Shown here one piece after another: positions 1 to 7,564 of a DNA stretch of 12,356 bases. The notes under the pieces were generated by a model, which worked only from the letters and a program-made list of their open reading frames with translations, made no database searches and was not told the origin of the DNA. Position 1 is the stretch's first letter; every line of letters begins with the position of its first letter. The translations under genes and the position numbers were made by a program. Source of the DNA: an uncultured Burkholderiales bacterium (GTDB lineage Bacteria; Pseudomonadota; Gammaproteobacteria; Burkholderiales; Burkholderiaceae_D); NCBI GenBank assembly GCA_903904635.1, contig CAIVDH010000352.1, positions 1 through 12,356 on the forward strand. The letters run 5' to 3'.

Positions 1-1
1 A

Positions 2-52
2 CACTTGGCACGCCCGGCACACCTGCACTATCCAAAGGAAGTTAATCCATGA
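2..52 (+). other. Possible 3' tail of an upstream plus-strand gene
   Basis: One plus-strand frame is open from the window edge and ends in a TGA at 50-52, which overlaps the crtI ATG as ATGA. Its last residues would be HLARPAHLHYPKEVNP. A second frame is open from base 1 to a TAA at 43-45. Either could be the end of a gene lying to the left and co-transcribed with crtI. The visible piece is too short to identify, and chance open frames of this length are common. Confidence 0.2.
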
Positions 53-1536
53 ACAAGCCGAGCGCCATTGTGATCGGCTCCGGATTTGGCGGCCTCGCTG
101 CCGCCATACGCCTTTCCTGCAAAGGCTATCAGGTACAAGTACTGGAAAAGCTCGATGCTCCCGGTGGGCGTGCCAGCGTACATAAGCAAGACGGCTTCAC
201 CTTTGATGCCGGCCCCACCATTATCACCGCGCCATATCTGCTGGAAGAATTGTGGACGCTGTGCGGCCGCAACTTTAGCGACGACATCACCTTAAAAGCG
301 ATGGAGCCTTTTTATCGCATACGCTTTGATGATGGCAGCTGGTTTGATTACAGCGGCGATGACAAAACCATGCGCGCTGAAATCGCCCGTTTTGCTGCGG
401 ATGATTTACCCGGCTACGATCGCTTTATGGTGGAAGCCAATCTGTCGCACAAACTCGGCTTTGAAGATTTAGGTGGCGTTACCTTTGACACGATTTGGGA
501 TTTGCTAGCAGCCGTGCCTAACATGGTGCGCATGCGCGCCTGGCGTAGTATTTATGCGCTGGTAGCAAAGCATATTAAAAATCCCAAGCTGCGCATGGTG
601 TTCAGTTTTCATCCGCTGCTGATCGGTGGCAATCCATTTTCTGTTACCTCGGTCTACAGTTTGATCAACACACTGGAGCGACGCTTCGGTGTGCACTGGG
701 CCATGGGAGGCACGGGCGAGCTAATCAAGGGACTCGTCAAGCTACTGGAAGAACGTGGCGATACCGTGCGCTGCAATGCACCTGTGACCCGCATCCTGAT
801 AGAAAACGGACGTGCAGCGGGTGTGGAATTACAAAACGGTGAAGCCCTGCGCGCTGACATCGTGGTGTCAAATGCAGACACCGCATGGACGTATAAAAAT
901 CTGGTTGATAAAAAATATCGCAAGCATTGGACTGATCGCAAAATCGCCAATGGCAAATACTCGATGAGTTTATTTGTCTGGTACTTCGGCACCAAAAAAC
1001 AATATGCCGATGTGCCGCATCACATGATCATGCTGGGTCCGCGCTATCGTGAACTGCTGGCCGATATTTTCAAGCGCCACAAACTGGCAGATGATTTTAG
1101 TTTGTATCTGCATAGACCCAGCGCCAGTGATCCTTCTGTTGCGCCGGCAGGTTGCGATGCGTTTTATGTGCTGGCACCGGTTCCGCATTTGGGCAGCGGC
1201 ACCGACTGGAGCAAACAGGCAGAACCATTTCGGCAGTCGATACAAGAGCTGCTGGAAAAAACCGTCATGCCCGGCCTGGGTGCAGAAATAATTTCGCAAA
1301 AGCTCATGACGCCACAAGATTTCCACGACAAGCTCTGGTCTTATCAGGGCGCCGCATTCGGACTTGAACCTTTGCTGCTGCAAAGCGCCTGGTTTCGTCC
1401 ACATAATCGCAGTGAAGATGTGCCAGGCTTGTACATGGTCGGCGCTGGTACCCATCCGGGCGCAGGCGTGCCGGGTGTATTGATGTCTGCCAAGACGCTA
1501 GAGAAAGTGATACCCAATGTCTCACACCATTCCTGA
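49..1536 (+). CDS. crtI: Phytoene desaturase CrtI
   Basis: FAD-dependent desaturase that converts phytoene stepwise to neurosporene and/or lycopene, the trunk of carotenoid synthesis; acts at the membrane. The 495-residue product has the CrtI-family layout: a dinucleotide-binding motif GSGFGG at residues 10-15, the ribose-binding acid E33 followed by a GGRA loop (39-42), and the C-terminal FAD signature from GLYMVGAGTHPGAGVPG (460 onward). The length is normal for the family. The start is supported by an AAGGAAG ribosome-binding site just upstream. The last 20 nt overlap crtB, so the two are probably translated together. Whether it performs three or four desaturation steps cannot be read from sequence. 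The crtC, crtD and crtA genes nearby suggest that neurosporene flows into the spheroidene branch. CrtD at 5221-6807 is a paralogue. This one is assigned as CrtI because it precedes crtB and carries the typical CrtI N-terminus. Confidence 0.95.
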   Translation: MNKPSAIVIGSGFGGLAAAIRLSCKGYQVQVLEKLDAPGGRASVHKQDGFTFDAGPTIITAPYLLEELWTLCGRNFSDDITLKAMEPFYRIRFDDGSWFDYSGDDKTMRAEIARFAADDLPGYDRFMVEANLSHKLGFEDLGGVTFDTIWDLLAAVPNMVRMRAWRSIYALVAKHIKNPKLRMVFSFHPLLIGGNPFSVTSVYSLINTLERRFGVHWAMGGTGELIKGLVKLLEERGDTVRCNAPVTRILIENGRAAGVELQNGEALRADIVVSNADTAWTYKNLVDKKYRKHWTDRKIANGKYSMSLFVWYFGTKKQYADVPHHMIMLGPRYRELLADIFKRHKLADDFSLYLHRPSASDPSVAPAGCDAFYVLAPVPHLGSGTDWSKQAEPFRQSIQELLEKTVMPGLGAEIISQKLMTPQDFHDKLWSYQGAAFGLEPLLLQSAWFRPHNRSEDVPGLYMVGAGTHPGAGVPGVLMSAKTLEKVIPNVSHHS

Positions 1537-2560
1537 ACAATGCCCGCTCGATATGGTCGCCTGCGAAGAGTTAATGCGCGGCGGCTCCAAATCTTTTTTT
1601 GCGGCGAGCAGCTTGCTGCCACAGCGCATACGCACTGCCGCCATTGCGCTGTATGCGTTTTGTCGCGTGGCTGATGATGCAATTGATCTGCATGGCGATG
1701 ATCCGCAGGCGATGCAAAATTTGCTTGATCGACTAGAAAATGTGTATGCCGGCCGACCCGACAACATCATTGAAGACCGAGCGCTGGCGATGGTGGTACG
1801 CGCACATAAATTGCCGCGCGAATTACCTGATGCACTGCTTGAAGGCTTTGCGTGGGATGCCGCTGGCCGTGGCTATGAAACGATAGAAGAGCTGCATGAT
1901 TACTGCGCACGCGTAGCCGGTAGCGTAGGCGCGATGATGGCTCTGATCATGGGTGTGAAAGATGCGCAAGTAATGGCACGCGCCTGCGAGTTGGGTAATG
2001 CCATGCAGCTGACTAATATTGCACGCGATGTCGGTGAAGACGCACGCAATGGCAGGCTTTATCTGCCGCGCGCATGGATGCGTGAAGCAGGCATTAATCC
2101 GGATGCATGGCTGGCCAATCCTGTTTTTACGCCCGCGCTTGCCAGCGTCATTGGCAGAGTATTGTTAGAAGCTGATCGCCTCTACAAACAAGCCAGCACA
2201 GGCGTAGCTGCGTTACCGCGCGACTGCCGCAGTGCGATACTGGCAGCATCCATGATCTATGCCGAGATCGGACAAGTGGTGGCAAAAAATTGCATGAATT
2301 CTATTGATGAGCGTGCCGTTGTCAGCAAAGCGCGTAAGCTCACGCTGCTTTGTCTGGCCAAGACGCGTGCGCAATTACCAGGGCGCTGCGACTTGGAGAC
2401 ACCACCACTGCCAGCGATACAATTTTTACTTAATGCCTGCAACAACACGCCTCTGCGTGCAAACAATACTGCCGTACCGGCTGATCGCAATTTTGATGAG
2501 CGCGTGGAATGGATGATAGATTTATTTGAGCGATTGTCTGTGCCAAGAAAAAGAATTTAA
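1517..2560 (+). CDS. crtB: Phytoene synthase CrtB
   Basis: Condenses two geranylgeranyl diphosphates head to head, via prephytoene diphosphate, into phytoene, the first committed carotenoid. The 347-residue protein belongs to the squalene/phytoene synthase family. It has the first aspartate-rich motif in YAFCRVADDAID (46-57) and the second in NIARDVGED (167-175), followed by the typical ARNGRLYLP stretch. These bind the Mg-diphosphate groups. The N-terminal SKSFFAAS segment is also characteristic. The ATG lies inside the end of crtI (20-nt overlap) and only a weak ribosome-binding site is visible, which suggests translational coupling. GGPP synthase (crtE), which supplies its substrate, is not in the window. 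The gene ends before a structured non-coding stretch. Confidence 0.95.
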   Translation: MSHTIPEQCPLDMVACEELMRGGSKSFFAASSLLPQRIRTAAIALYAFCRVADDAIDLHGDDPQAMQNLLDRLENVYAGRPDNIIEDRALAMVVRAHKLPRELPDALLEGFAWDAAGRGYETIEELHDYCARVAGSVGAMMALIMGVKDAQVMARACELGNAMQLTNIARDVGEDARNGRLYLPRAWMREAGINPDAWLANPVFTPALASVIGRVLLEADRLYKQASTGVAALPRDCRSAILAASMIYAEIGQVVAKNCMNSIDERAVVSKARKLTLLCLAKTRAQLPGRCDLETPPLPAIQFLLNACNNTPLRANNTAVPADRNFDERVEWMIDLFERLSVPRKRI

Positions 2561-2605
2561 TCAAGCACACAGATAAAACATATACACACAATCCGCATAA
2601 CACGC

Positions 2606-2623
2606 GCGTAAATGTTTTTACGC
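2606..2623 (+). other. Short hairpin downstream of crtB
   Basis: A perfect 7-bp inverted repeat, GCGTAAA and TTTACGC, is separated by a 4-nt loop about 45 nt past the crtB stop. No T-run follows it on the plus strand, so it is not a standard intrinsic terminator. It may protect the 3' end of the crtIB message or be incidental. Confidence 0.4.
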
Positions 2624-2655
2624 AGGCAGTACATGTCGGTGATGCGAAATAATAA

Positions 2656-2736
2656 TTGCCTTTGCCTAACGATGATCGAACAAATATGCCGATCATAGAA
2701 CGCCGATAAGAACCTATGCCGTTAGGTCGAAGGCAA
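2656..2736. repeat. 81-bp inverted-repeat element with nested hairpin
   Basis: The outer arms are 2656-2671 (TTGCCTTTGCCTAACG) and 2720-2736 (CGTTAGGTCGAAGGCAA). They are complementary over two 7-bp blocks separated by a small asymmetric internal loop (TG versus TCG). Directly inside the left arm is a second, perfect 7-bp inverted repeat, ATGATCG at 2672-2678 and CGATCAT at 2690-2696, with an 11-nt loop. This is the most structured part of the 229-nt gap between crtB and the ankyrin gene. It could be a leader RNA structure, a small RNA, a protein-binding site or a miniature mobile element. The sequence alone does not decide. Confidence 0.55.
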
Positions 2737-2763
2737 GGAACAATGCTTCACCATCTGGCACTC

Positions 2764-2789
2764 ATGATTCCCTTTTTACGGAGAATCAT
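2764..2789 (+). promoter_or_regulatory. Inverted repeat over the ankyrin-gene ribosome-binding site
   Basis: ATGATTC (2764-2770) and GAATCAT (2783-2789) form a perfect 7-bp inverted repeat around a 12-nt loop and end immediately before the ATG at 2790. The probable ribosome-binding site GGAG (2780-2783) lies at the loop/right-arm boundary. Folding of the mRNA would hinder initiation, and as DNA it could instead be an operator. Function is inferred only from position. Confidence 0.4.
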
Positions 2790-4289
2790 ATGGACGCTTC
2801 CTCAAATAAAACCGCATTTTTAAATTATCTTTCAGCGATTGCGCTGGAAAATTCTTATGCCTCCGATGTAGACATCGCCAACGCTAAAGTGCCGCGAATC
2901 TCAGCTAATCCACGCAACAGCGCTGACAATAATTTCAGATTAGGCCATCCACTTATGGCCGAACATGTTAATTTTCACAACGCCATCCCCGCAGAAGATG
3001 AATTATCGTCGGATGAGACTATCGCGAAAGGTAATACTTCAGATTTTAATAATCCTCCAGCAGTAAGCACTTTACCTTCGAGGCAGGCATCGGAGATTAC
3101 CTATTGCATCATCCCCCCTGAAGACGCATTGTCTTCCGATGAGGCTATTGCCACCGCCACCATTTCAAATTCCAATAATGCTCAGACACTGAGCGCCACA
3201 CCTCCAAGACTAACTAACCGCTCCTCTGCACCGATAGCTACGACAACATCGGCGATGACGTCCAACATAGAAAATGACCTGATTTTTTCTTCTATCAGCA
3301 AGAATCAGCAACGCTTCGAAAAGCTAATTTTCATAAACGCTGCAGATTATGCAAACTTTTCAAAAACTGATGTGCCGCTTATCGCCAATACAATTAACTG
3401 GCATTTACAATTTTCAGCACAACATACGCCGGGTTTAGATATCGCCATAGATAAGCGACTAATTAAACGCTTATTGGATTTAGGTGCGCGTGTAAATACA
3501 TCAGATGAGAAAGAACAGCGCAACTCTGCGCTCTGGATGGCGCTACAACAAACTGATATAGAAGTCGTCAAGCTACTACTGGAATATGGCTGCGATCCGA
3601 ATTCATCTTGCGCATTAACGACAGCCGCGCAAAAAGGTGCGCTTGAACAATTGCAATTACTGCTGCAGTATGGCGCCAATCCGAATAAGCCTCAGGCCGG
3701 CAAGTATGCTTTAAATGAAGCATGTTTGCGTGGCGATACGGCAATGGCAAAGCTGCTACTAAAAAATCATGCGAAAGTTCATGAAAGCCGTGCAGAAATG
3801 ACGGCGCTTATGAGTGCATGTATTTCGGGAAATGTTGAGTTGTGTGTTTTATTGATTCAATCAGGCGCAAGAAACCATATCCCTACACCCGATCAACTCG
3901 CTAACTTTGCACTACACATGACCGAGAGTCATGCTGATATTGAAATTTACGAATTAATGATTAGTTTAGCGAAGGCAGTAGAAACTGATGATGTCGCCGA
4001 GGCCGAAAATAATTTTTCAAATTTATTGGCAATTGCAGGCACGCTCTTTTCGGACACCCAAGATCAAAACGCGCAACTGACTTTTACTGATCAAGAATTA
4101 CTGAATCAATTCAGTAATCATTATCGCTTAAGCAAAATGTGTTTTTCCCATCTGGCTGCAGGCGCCAGCCAACTTCAAAAAATACACGGCTCTTTGCAAG
4201 AGAAGTTTTTGAACGACACTCTTGATATCAATATGGCCAATCTTTTTGCGGCAGCTAAAAGCAGGCGCGACGGAGATCATTTAAGTTAA
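2790..4289 (+). CDS. Ankyrin-repeat protein of unknown function
   Basis: I do not recognise a specific family. The 499-residue product has three parts. Residues 1-165 are low-complexity and rich in Ser, Thr, Asn and Ala, with no signal peptide or membrane span. They contain a duplicated segment (65-88 and 107-130, both with a P-x-ED-x-LSSDE-x-IA core). Residues about 222-365 carry roughly four ankyrin-like repeats, visible as LIKRLLDLGARVN, VVKLLLEYGCDPN, QLQLLLQYGANPN, MAKLLLKNHAKV and LCVLLIQSGA. Residues about 380-499 are helical-looking and unassigned. Ankyrin repeats bind other proteins. The partner here is unknown. The start has a GGAG site 6 nt upstream, overlapped by an inverted repeat. 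The gene sits between crtB and the convergent crtC, looks more A/T-rich than its neighbours, and has no evident role in photosynthesis, so recent acquisition is plausible. An effector-like or regulatory role would be speculation. Confidence 0.85.
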   Translation: MDASSNKTAFLNYLSAIALENSYASDVDIANAKVPRISANPRNSADNNFRLGHPLMAEHVNFHNAIPAEDELSSDETIAKGNTSDFNNPPAVSTLPSRQASEITYCIIPPEDALSSDEAIATATISNSNNAQTLSATPPRLTNRSSAPIATTTSAMTSNIENDLIFSSISKNQQRFEKLIFINAADYANFSKTDVPLIANTINWHLQFSAQHTPGLDIAIDKRLIKRLLDLGARVNTSDEKEQRNSALWMALQQTDIEVVKLLLEYGCDPNSSCALTTAAQKGALEQLQLLLQYGANPNKPQAGKYALNEACLRGDTAMAKLLLKNHAKVHESRAEMTALMSACISGNVELCVLLIQSGARNHIPTPDQLANFALHMTESHADIEIYELMISLAKAVETDDVAEAENNFSNLLAIAGTLFSDTQDQNAQLTFTDQELLNQFSNHYRLSKMCFSHLAAGASQLQKIHGSLQEKFLNDTLDINMANLFAAAKSRRDGDHLS

Positions 4290-4354
4290 CTACGGCAGCA
4301 AGGCGGGCTGACATTCCATCCTTGCAGACCGCCATAAATTTGAGCCACGATTTG
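4290..4354. other. Convergent junction between the ankyrin gene and crtC
   Basis: This 65-nt gap lies between two converging stop codons. It contains a 6-bp inverted repeat, GCAAGG at 4298-4303 and CCTTGC at 4320-4325, with a 16-nt loop, and a nearby GGCGG/CCGCC pair. Neither is followed by a T-run on either strand, so a bidirectional factor-independent terminator is possible but weakly supported. Confidence 0.3.
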
Positions 4355-5290
4355 CTATCCAAACCTTGGCATGCGCCACTTCAACATCCATTGCACTATT
4401 GGCGAAGTCAGGCGCGGCACATTAAGCGTCTCGTGCATGCTGATCACATCTTCACCAAACAATCTGGTCTTCAATATAGATCGTTCATAAAACGGTGTGT
4501 CTTCCAGCATACTCATCACCTCGACACGCTTGTCACCTTCGCTGCGCATGCGCCTTGGTATACGCCAGGCTGTCAGGGGCAATATCTGTCTGCTCGGTGG
4601 CGTGAATGTTGTATGCGTGCCATCGGGTTTGAAACGCAGACCGAGCAAACGATCTTTACCTTGCTTTTGCTGTACATCGTAAATGATGGCGGTGCTACCG
4701 TCAGAGAGCGTGGCACGCGACCAGTCCCATTCACGAAAAGGGCGATCTATAGGCTCGGCACCTTCATTCGAATCCAAATAGGCATGGCCTTTCCATTTCA
4801 GCGATGGATTGTTCAGCTCAACTTCCACCCGCGCACAGGGCGCAAGCGGCCCCCAGTGATGCAAACCGCCATCGTCTAACGCTGTGCTATAGGTCGACAG
4901 CGCACGCGGATGCACGCGCACGATGCCGCGCACCGGAAATGGCAAAGGGGCACCGCGTTCATTAATATGAATTTCCAGCGCACTGCCGTTCCAATGCAAA
5001 CTGCTGGGGCCAATTTCAAAATGCGTCGCATCACGCTCTATACTTTGATGCCCGCGCTCAGTCATGGTCCAGTGTTTGCCACTGCGGCTATACAGCGCCA
5101 CATTGATTGCGCAATGATTGTTTGCACTAGCTTTGCCGCGTTTAATCGCCTTTGCGTAGTAAGGTGAAAAAACACTGCCGACAAAAGCAATGATGGTCAG
5201 GCCATACTGACCATCGTCGCTTATGGCGTCGATGTACCACCAGAGATAAGCACCCGGCGCGACTTGCTGGTCGAATCTAGGTGCGCCCAT
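4355..5290 (-). CDS. crtC: Acyclic carotenoid 1,2-hydratase CrtC
   Basis: Adds water to the C-1,2 double bond of neurosporene (or lycopene), giving the 1-hydroxy carotenoid used by CrtD; cofactor-independent and membrane-associated. The chosen product is 311 residues and begins MGAPRFDQQVAPGAYLWWYID, then DGQYGLTIIAFVGSVFSPYYA, which matches the known CrtC N-terminal signature. Further family stretches are FEIGPSSLHW (91-100) and the REWDWSRA segment near residue 186. The frame is open farther upstream, to an ATG at 5569, but those extra 93 residues are an out-of-frame reading of the crtD end and look non-native. The chosen start still overlaps the last 70 nt of crtD and has no clear ribosome-binding site, so translation is probably coupled to crtD. 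A start within the overlap but a little upstream cannot be excluded. It is the last gene of the minus-strand cluster. Confidence 0.9.
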   Translation of the reverse strand: MGAPRFDQQVAPGAYLWWYIDAISDDGQYGLTIIAFVGSVFSPYYAKAIKRGKASANNHCAINVALYSRSGKHWTMTERGHQSIERDATHFEIGPSSLHWNGSALEIHINERGAPLPFPVRGIVRVHPRALSTYSTALDDGGLHHWGPLAPCARVEVELNNPSLKWKGHAYLDSNEGAEPIDRPFREWDWSRATLSDGSTAIIYDVQQKQGKDRLLGLRFKPDGTHTTFTPPSRQILPLTAWRIPRRMRSEGDKRVEVMSMLEDTPFYERSILKTRLFGEDVISMHETLNVPRLTSPIVQWMLKWRMPRFG

Positions 5291-6807
5291 AGCGTCGCGG
5301 CCGCGAGTTGCCCGGACATGGCTGCCATCGGCACCCCCGGCCCCGGATGTACGCTCCCCCCCGCCAGATACAGGCCCGGTATCTTCGTCTTCGCGCCGCT
5401 GCGCGCAAATGCCGACATCCAGCCATGGGTTGCCATGCCGTATAGCGCGCCCCCGCTGCCCGGGAAAAGCTGATGGAATTGTGCTGGTGTGGTGCGCTGC
5501 GTATTCTGGTGAGTGCGCTGTATGCTCAGGCCATAACGCTCCAGAGTTAAAAAACTGTTTTGTTCGCATGCTGCTATCTCCGAATCAGTAAGCGGTTTGC
5601 CCATGCCTTCTGCGGGCGCATTGACCAGACAGAGCAAACGGTCTGCCGATGGCACTGTTACTTCGTCGCTCGCATCGCCGCCACGATCTTGTGCGCACAC
5701 ATAGATGGTGGGGTTGCGCGGTAAACGCGCGCGAGAAAATATGTCGGAAAATTCACTCGCATAATCCGACTGAAAAAACACATTGTGTCTGTCTAGTGCA
5801 AAGCCGCTGGTGGGTGCATGAATCGACCAGGTAAGTGCCGATAATGAACGCCGCGATGGCCGTATTGCTGATGCTGATTTTTTTACCGCATCGCCCAGCA
5901 GGCCCTGCCCCAGTGCTGAGACATCACCGTTAAACACTACACTTTCTGCAGCCAGCGTTTCACCATTTTCCAGTCGCACACCCGATACTTTTCCGGCAGC
6001 CGTTACGATGCGCTCACAGCGTGTTGCATAACGGATTGTCACACCTTTGCGTATCGCCAGATTTGCCAGCGACTGCGCCAGTGCATGCATACCACCTTGT
6101 ACTGACCACACACCATCCAACTCAACCTGCGTAATCAGCATCAGCGTGGCCGGTGCTTGCCAGGGTGACGAGCCGCAGTAGGTTGCGTAACGCGCGAACA
6201 ACTGACGCATGCGCGGATTATGAAAATGTTCGCCCAATGTATTCCACAGACTGCTCATCGGACCAAGCGCAGCCAAGACAGATAATCCACGCAGACCCAG
6301 ATCGCCAGCCATACTGGCGAGAGTCGGTGATTGCGAACGTATGAATGGCCCTTCTAGCGTGTTGTAGAGTTCGCGCGCCTGCTTGCAAAATTGTACGAAG
6401 CGTGCGGCTTCTGCTGGTCCGGCAAAGCGCGCGATCGCATCGCGAGAGCGCGCCGGATTGGCAAATAAATCCATACGCTCGTCCGGTCCCCACGCATGAC
6501 GTGCCAGCACCGGTAATGCTGTCAGGTTTAATTCTTCTTCCAGCCGCGCGCCGGCGTTTGCATAAATTTGTTCAAACACCCAGCGCATGGTGAATACCGT
6601 AGGCCCACTGTCTATGGGTGCGCCATCAACGATTAGCTGACGCATTTTGCCGCCGGGTGCATCAGCCGCTTCTATGAGTGTGACGGATAAATTTTTTTGC
6701 GCCAGTTGTAATGCGGCGACTAAGCCACCAATGCCGGCACCGATAACCACAACACGATGCTCTGTTGAATGATGCGCTTGGGTCTGACCTGGCAACCCAT
6801 CAGCCAA
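5221..6807 (-). CDS. crtD: 1-Hydroxycarotenoid 3,4-desaturase CrtD
   Basis: FAD-dependent desaturase that introduces the C-3,4 double bond into 1-hydroxyneurosporene-type intermediates on the way to spheroidene. The 528-residue protein is a CrtI-family member. It has the dinucleotide motif GAGIGG at 23-28, E46 followed by a PGGK loop (51-54), IDSGPTVFTM (65-74), and the C-terminal signature GLYLAGGSVHPGPGVP (478 onward). It is called CrtD rather than CrtI by position between crtA and crtC and because a separate crtI precedes crtB. The start is a TTG at 6805-6807 that overlaps the crtA stop. An AGGGG site at 6815-6819 lies 7 nt upstream and supports it. No ATG occurs in frame before the nucleotide-binding motif. 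The final part overlaps crtC by 70 nt. Confidence 0.92.
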   Translation of the reverse strand: MADGLPGQTQAHHSTEHRVVVIGAGIGGLVAALQLAQKNLSVTLIEAADAPGGKMRQLIVDGAPIDSGPTVFTMRWVFEQIYANAGARLEEELNLTALPVLARHAWGPDERMDLFANPARSRDAIARFAGPAEAARFVQFCKQARELYNTLEGPFIRSQSPTLASMAGDLGLRGLSVLAALGPMSSLWNTLGEHFHNPRMRQLFARYATYCGSSPWQAPATLMLITQVELDGVWSVQGGMHALAQSLANLAIRKGVTIRYATRCERIVTAAGKVSGVRLENGETLAAESVVFNGDVSALGQGLLGDAVKKSASAIRPSRRSLSALTWSIHAPTSGFALDRHNVFFQSDYASEFSDIFSRARLPRNPTIYVCAQDRGGDASDEVTVPSADRLLCLVNAPAEGMGKPLTDSEIAACEQNSFLTLERYGLSIQRTHQNTQRTTPAQFHQLFPGSGGALYGMATHGWMSAFARSGAKTKIPGLYLAGGSVHPGPGVPMAAMSGQLAAATLWAHLDSTSKSRRVLISGGTSTP

Positions 6808-7555
6808 AGCTGCGCCCCTGCCAGCTGCCTGTTAATTCAACCGGCACAAAACGCACGAACATGGATTCAGAAAAAAACCGGTGTTCATGCGCCGCATTGA
6901 TTGCATCCATGTGCGCGCCAGTGCGTGCATAGGCATTCATGGCTGCGGTGTCTTGCCACAGACTGAAGGTGGCCTGCCGCAATAGCGGCGCTTCACCCAG
7001 GCCGACTGCCAGCTTGCATCCGGGTGCCTGATGCAGACTATCTTGCGTTGCGGGTGCACGCCGCCAAAATGCAGTGGCAGCAGCAGGTCGGATGGAGGCG
7101 CGTGTGAGTGTGGCGATGGGGCCTTTTTCAGGCATGGTCACATCGGCTTCGAGTGCCACACCATCCCAGGAACCACGCGCGGATCCTACTCGCAGCATGG
7201 CGGTAAATAGCTCTGAAGAACGTTCGCGATATTGGGTTGCCAGTGCAGAGTTGTTGATGAATTCGCGCGCGCTGTCTTCATTGTCGAAGATGCAGAACAT
7301 GCCCTGATGCGATGGGCTGGGCACCAGACCAAAGCCGCCGTTCTGCCCGCTACCCATGACTTTTGAAAATTGCAGTCCCGGCACCAAACCAGTGGTCCAG
7401 CGTCCGAATGCGATGCGGTTCCAGCCCCAGGTCCAGTAGGCCGGTTTAATTTTTGCGAGCAATAACAGCACTACACCGCTAACACTGACGGTCGGCTCGG
7501 CAGTGCCGGATTCATGCCCGGCCGCATGCGACCGGGCTTGGTGTGCGTCAGGCAT
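6800..7555 (-). CDS. crtA: Spheroidene monooxygenase CrtA
   Basis: Oxygen-dependent oxidation of spheroidene at C-2 to spheroidenone; the family is reported to be heme-containing. This is the step that turns yellow pigment red when air is present. The product is 251 residues from the ATG at 7553-7555. Recognisable stretches are the hydrophobic start VSVSGVVLLLLAKIKPAYWTWGWNRIAFGRW, then PSPSHQGMFCIFDNEDSAREF, and TFSLWQDTAAMNAYA followed by FFSESMFVRFVP near the C-terminus. An upstream TTG at 7567 would add four residues. Neither start has a compelling ribosome-binding site, so the ATG is preferred. The gene begins 21 nt after pufC and its stop overlaps the crtD start. That links carotenoid ketolation to puf transcription. 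Its presence implies the organism makes spheroidenone under oxygen. Confidence 0.92.
   Translation of the reverse strand: MPDAHQARSHAAGHESGTAEPTVSVSGVVLLLLAKIKPAYWTWGWNRIAFGRWTTGLVPGLQFSKVMGSGQNGGFGLVPSPSHQGMFCIFDNEDSAREFINNSALATQYRERSSELFTAMLRVGSARGSWDGVALEADVTMPEKGPIATLTRASIRPAAATAFWRRAPATQDSLHQAPGCKLAVGLGEAPLLRQATFSLWQDTAAMNAYARTGAHMDAINAAHEHRFFSESMFVRFVPVELTGSWQGRSFG
6815..6819 (-). promoter_or_regulatory. Ribosome-binding site deciding the crtD TTG start
   Basis: AGGGG on the minus strand lies 7 nt before the TTG at 6807. It is the best-placed Shine-Dalgarno sequence near the beginning of the crtD frame and favours the non-ATG start. Confidence 0.5.
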
Positions 7556-7564
7556 GATTCGACC

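Noticed and set aside
2561..2789. Looked for PpsR/CrtJ-type sites (TGT-N12-ACA) in the crtB-ankyrin gap and around pufB.
   Set aside because: No exact match was seen by eye in these regions. The search was manual, so it is not a proof of absence.
2716..2823. A short plus-strand frame (about 35 codons) from the ATG at 2716 that would overlap the ankyrin-gene start.
   Set aside because: It has no ribosome-binding site, runs through the right arm of the inverted repeat, and its product has no recognisable feature.
4322..4879. A 185-codon plus-strand frame opposite crtC.
   Set aside because: It lies fully antisense to a conserved gene, its product resembles no family I know, and it has no convincing start site.
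5291..5569. The crtC frame stays open to an ATG at 5569, giving a 404-residue product.
   Set aside because: The extra segment reads the conserved crtD C-terminus out of frame and is full of Arg/Gly/His without family character. The known CrtC beginning (PRFD...YLWWYID) starts right after the ATG at 5290.
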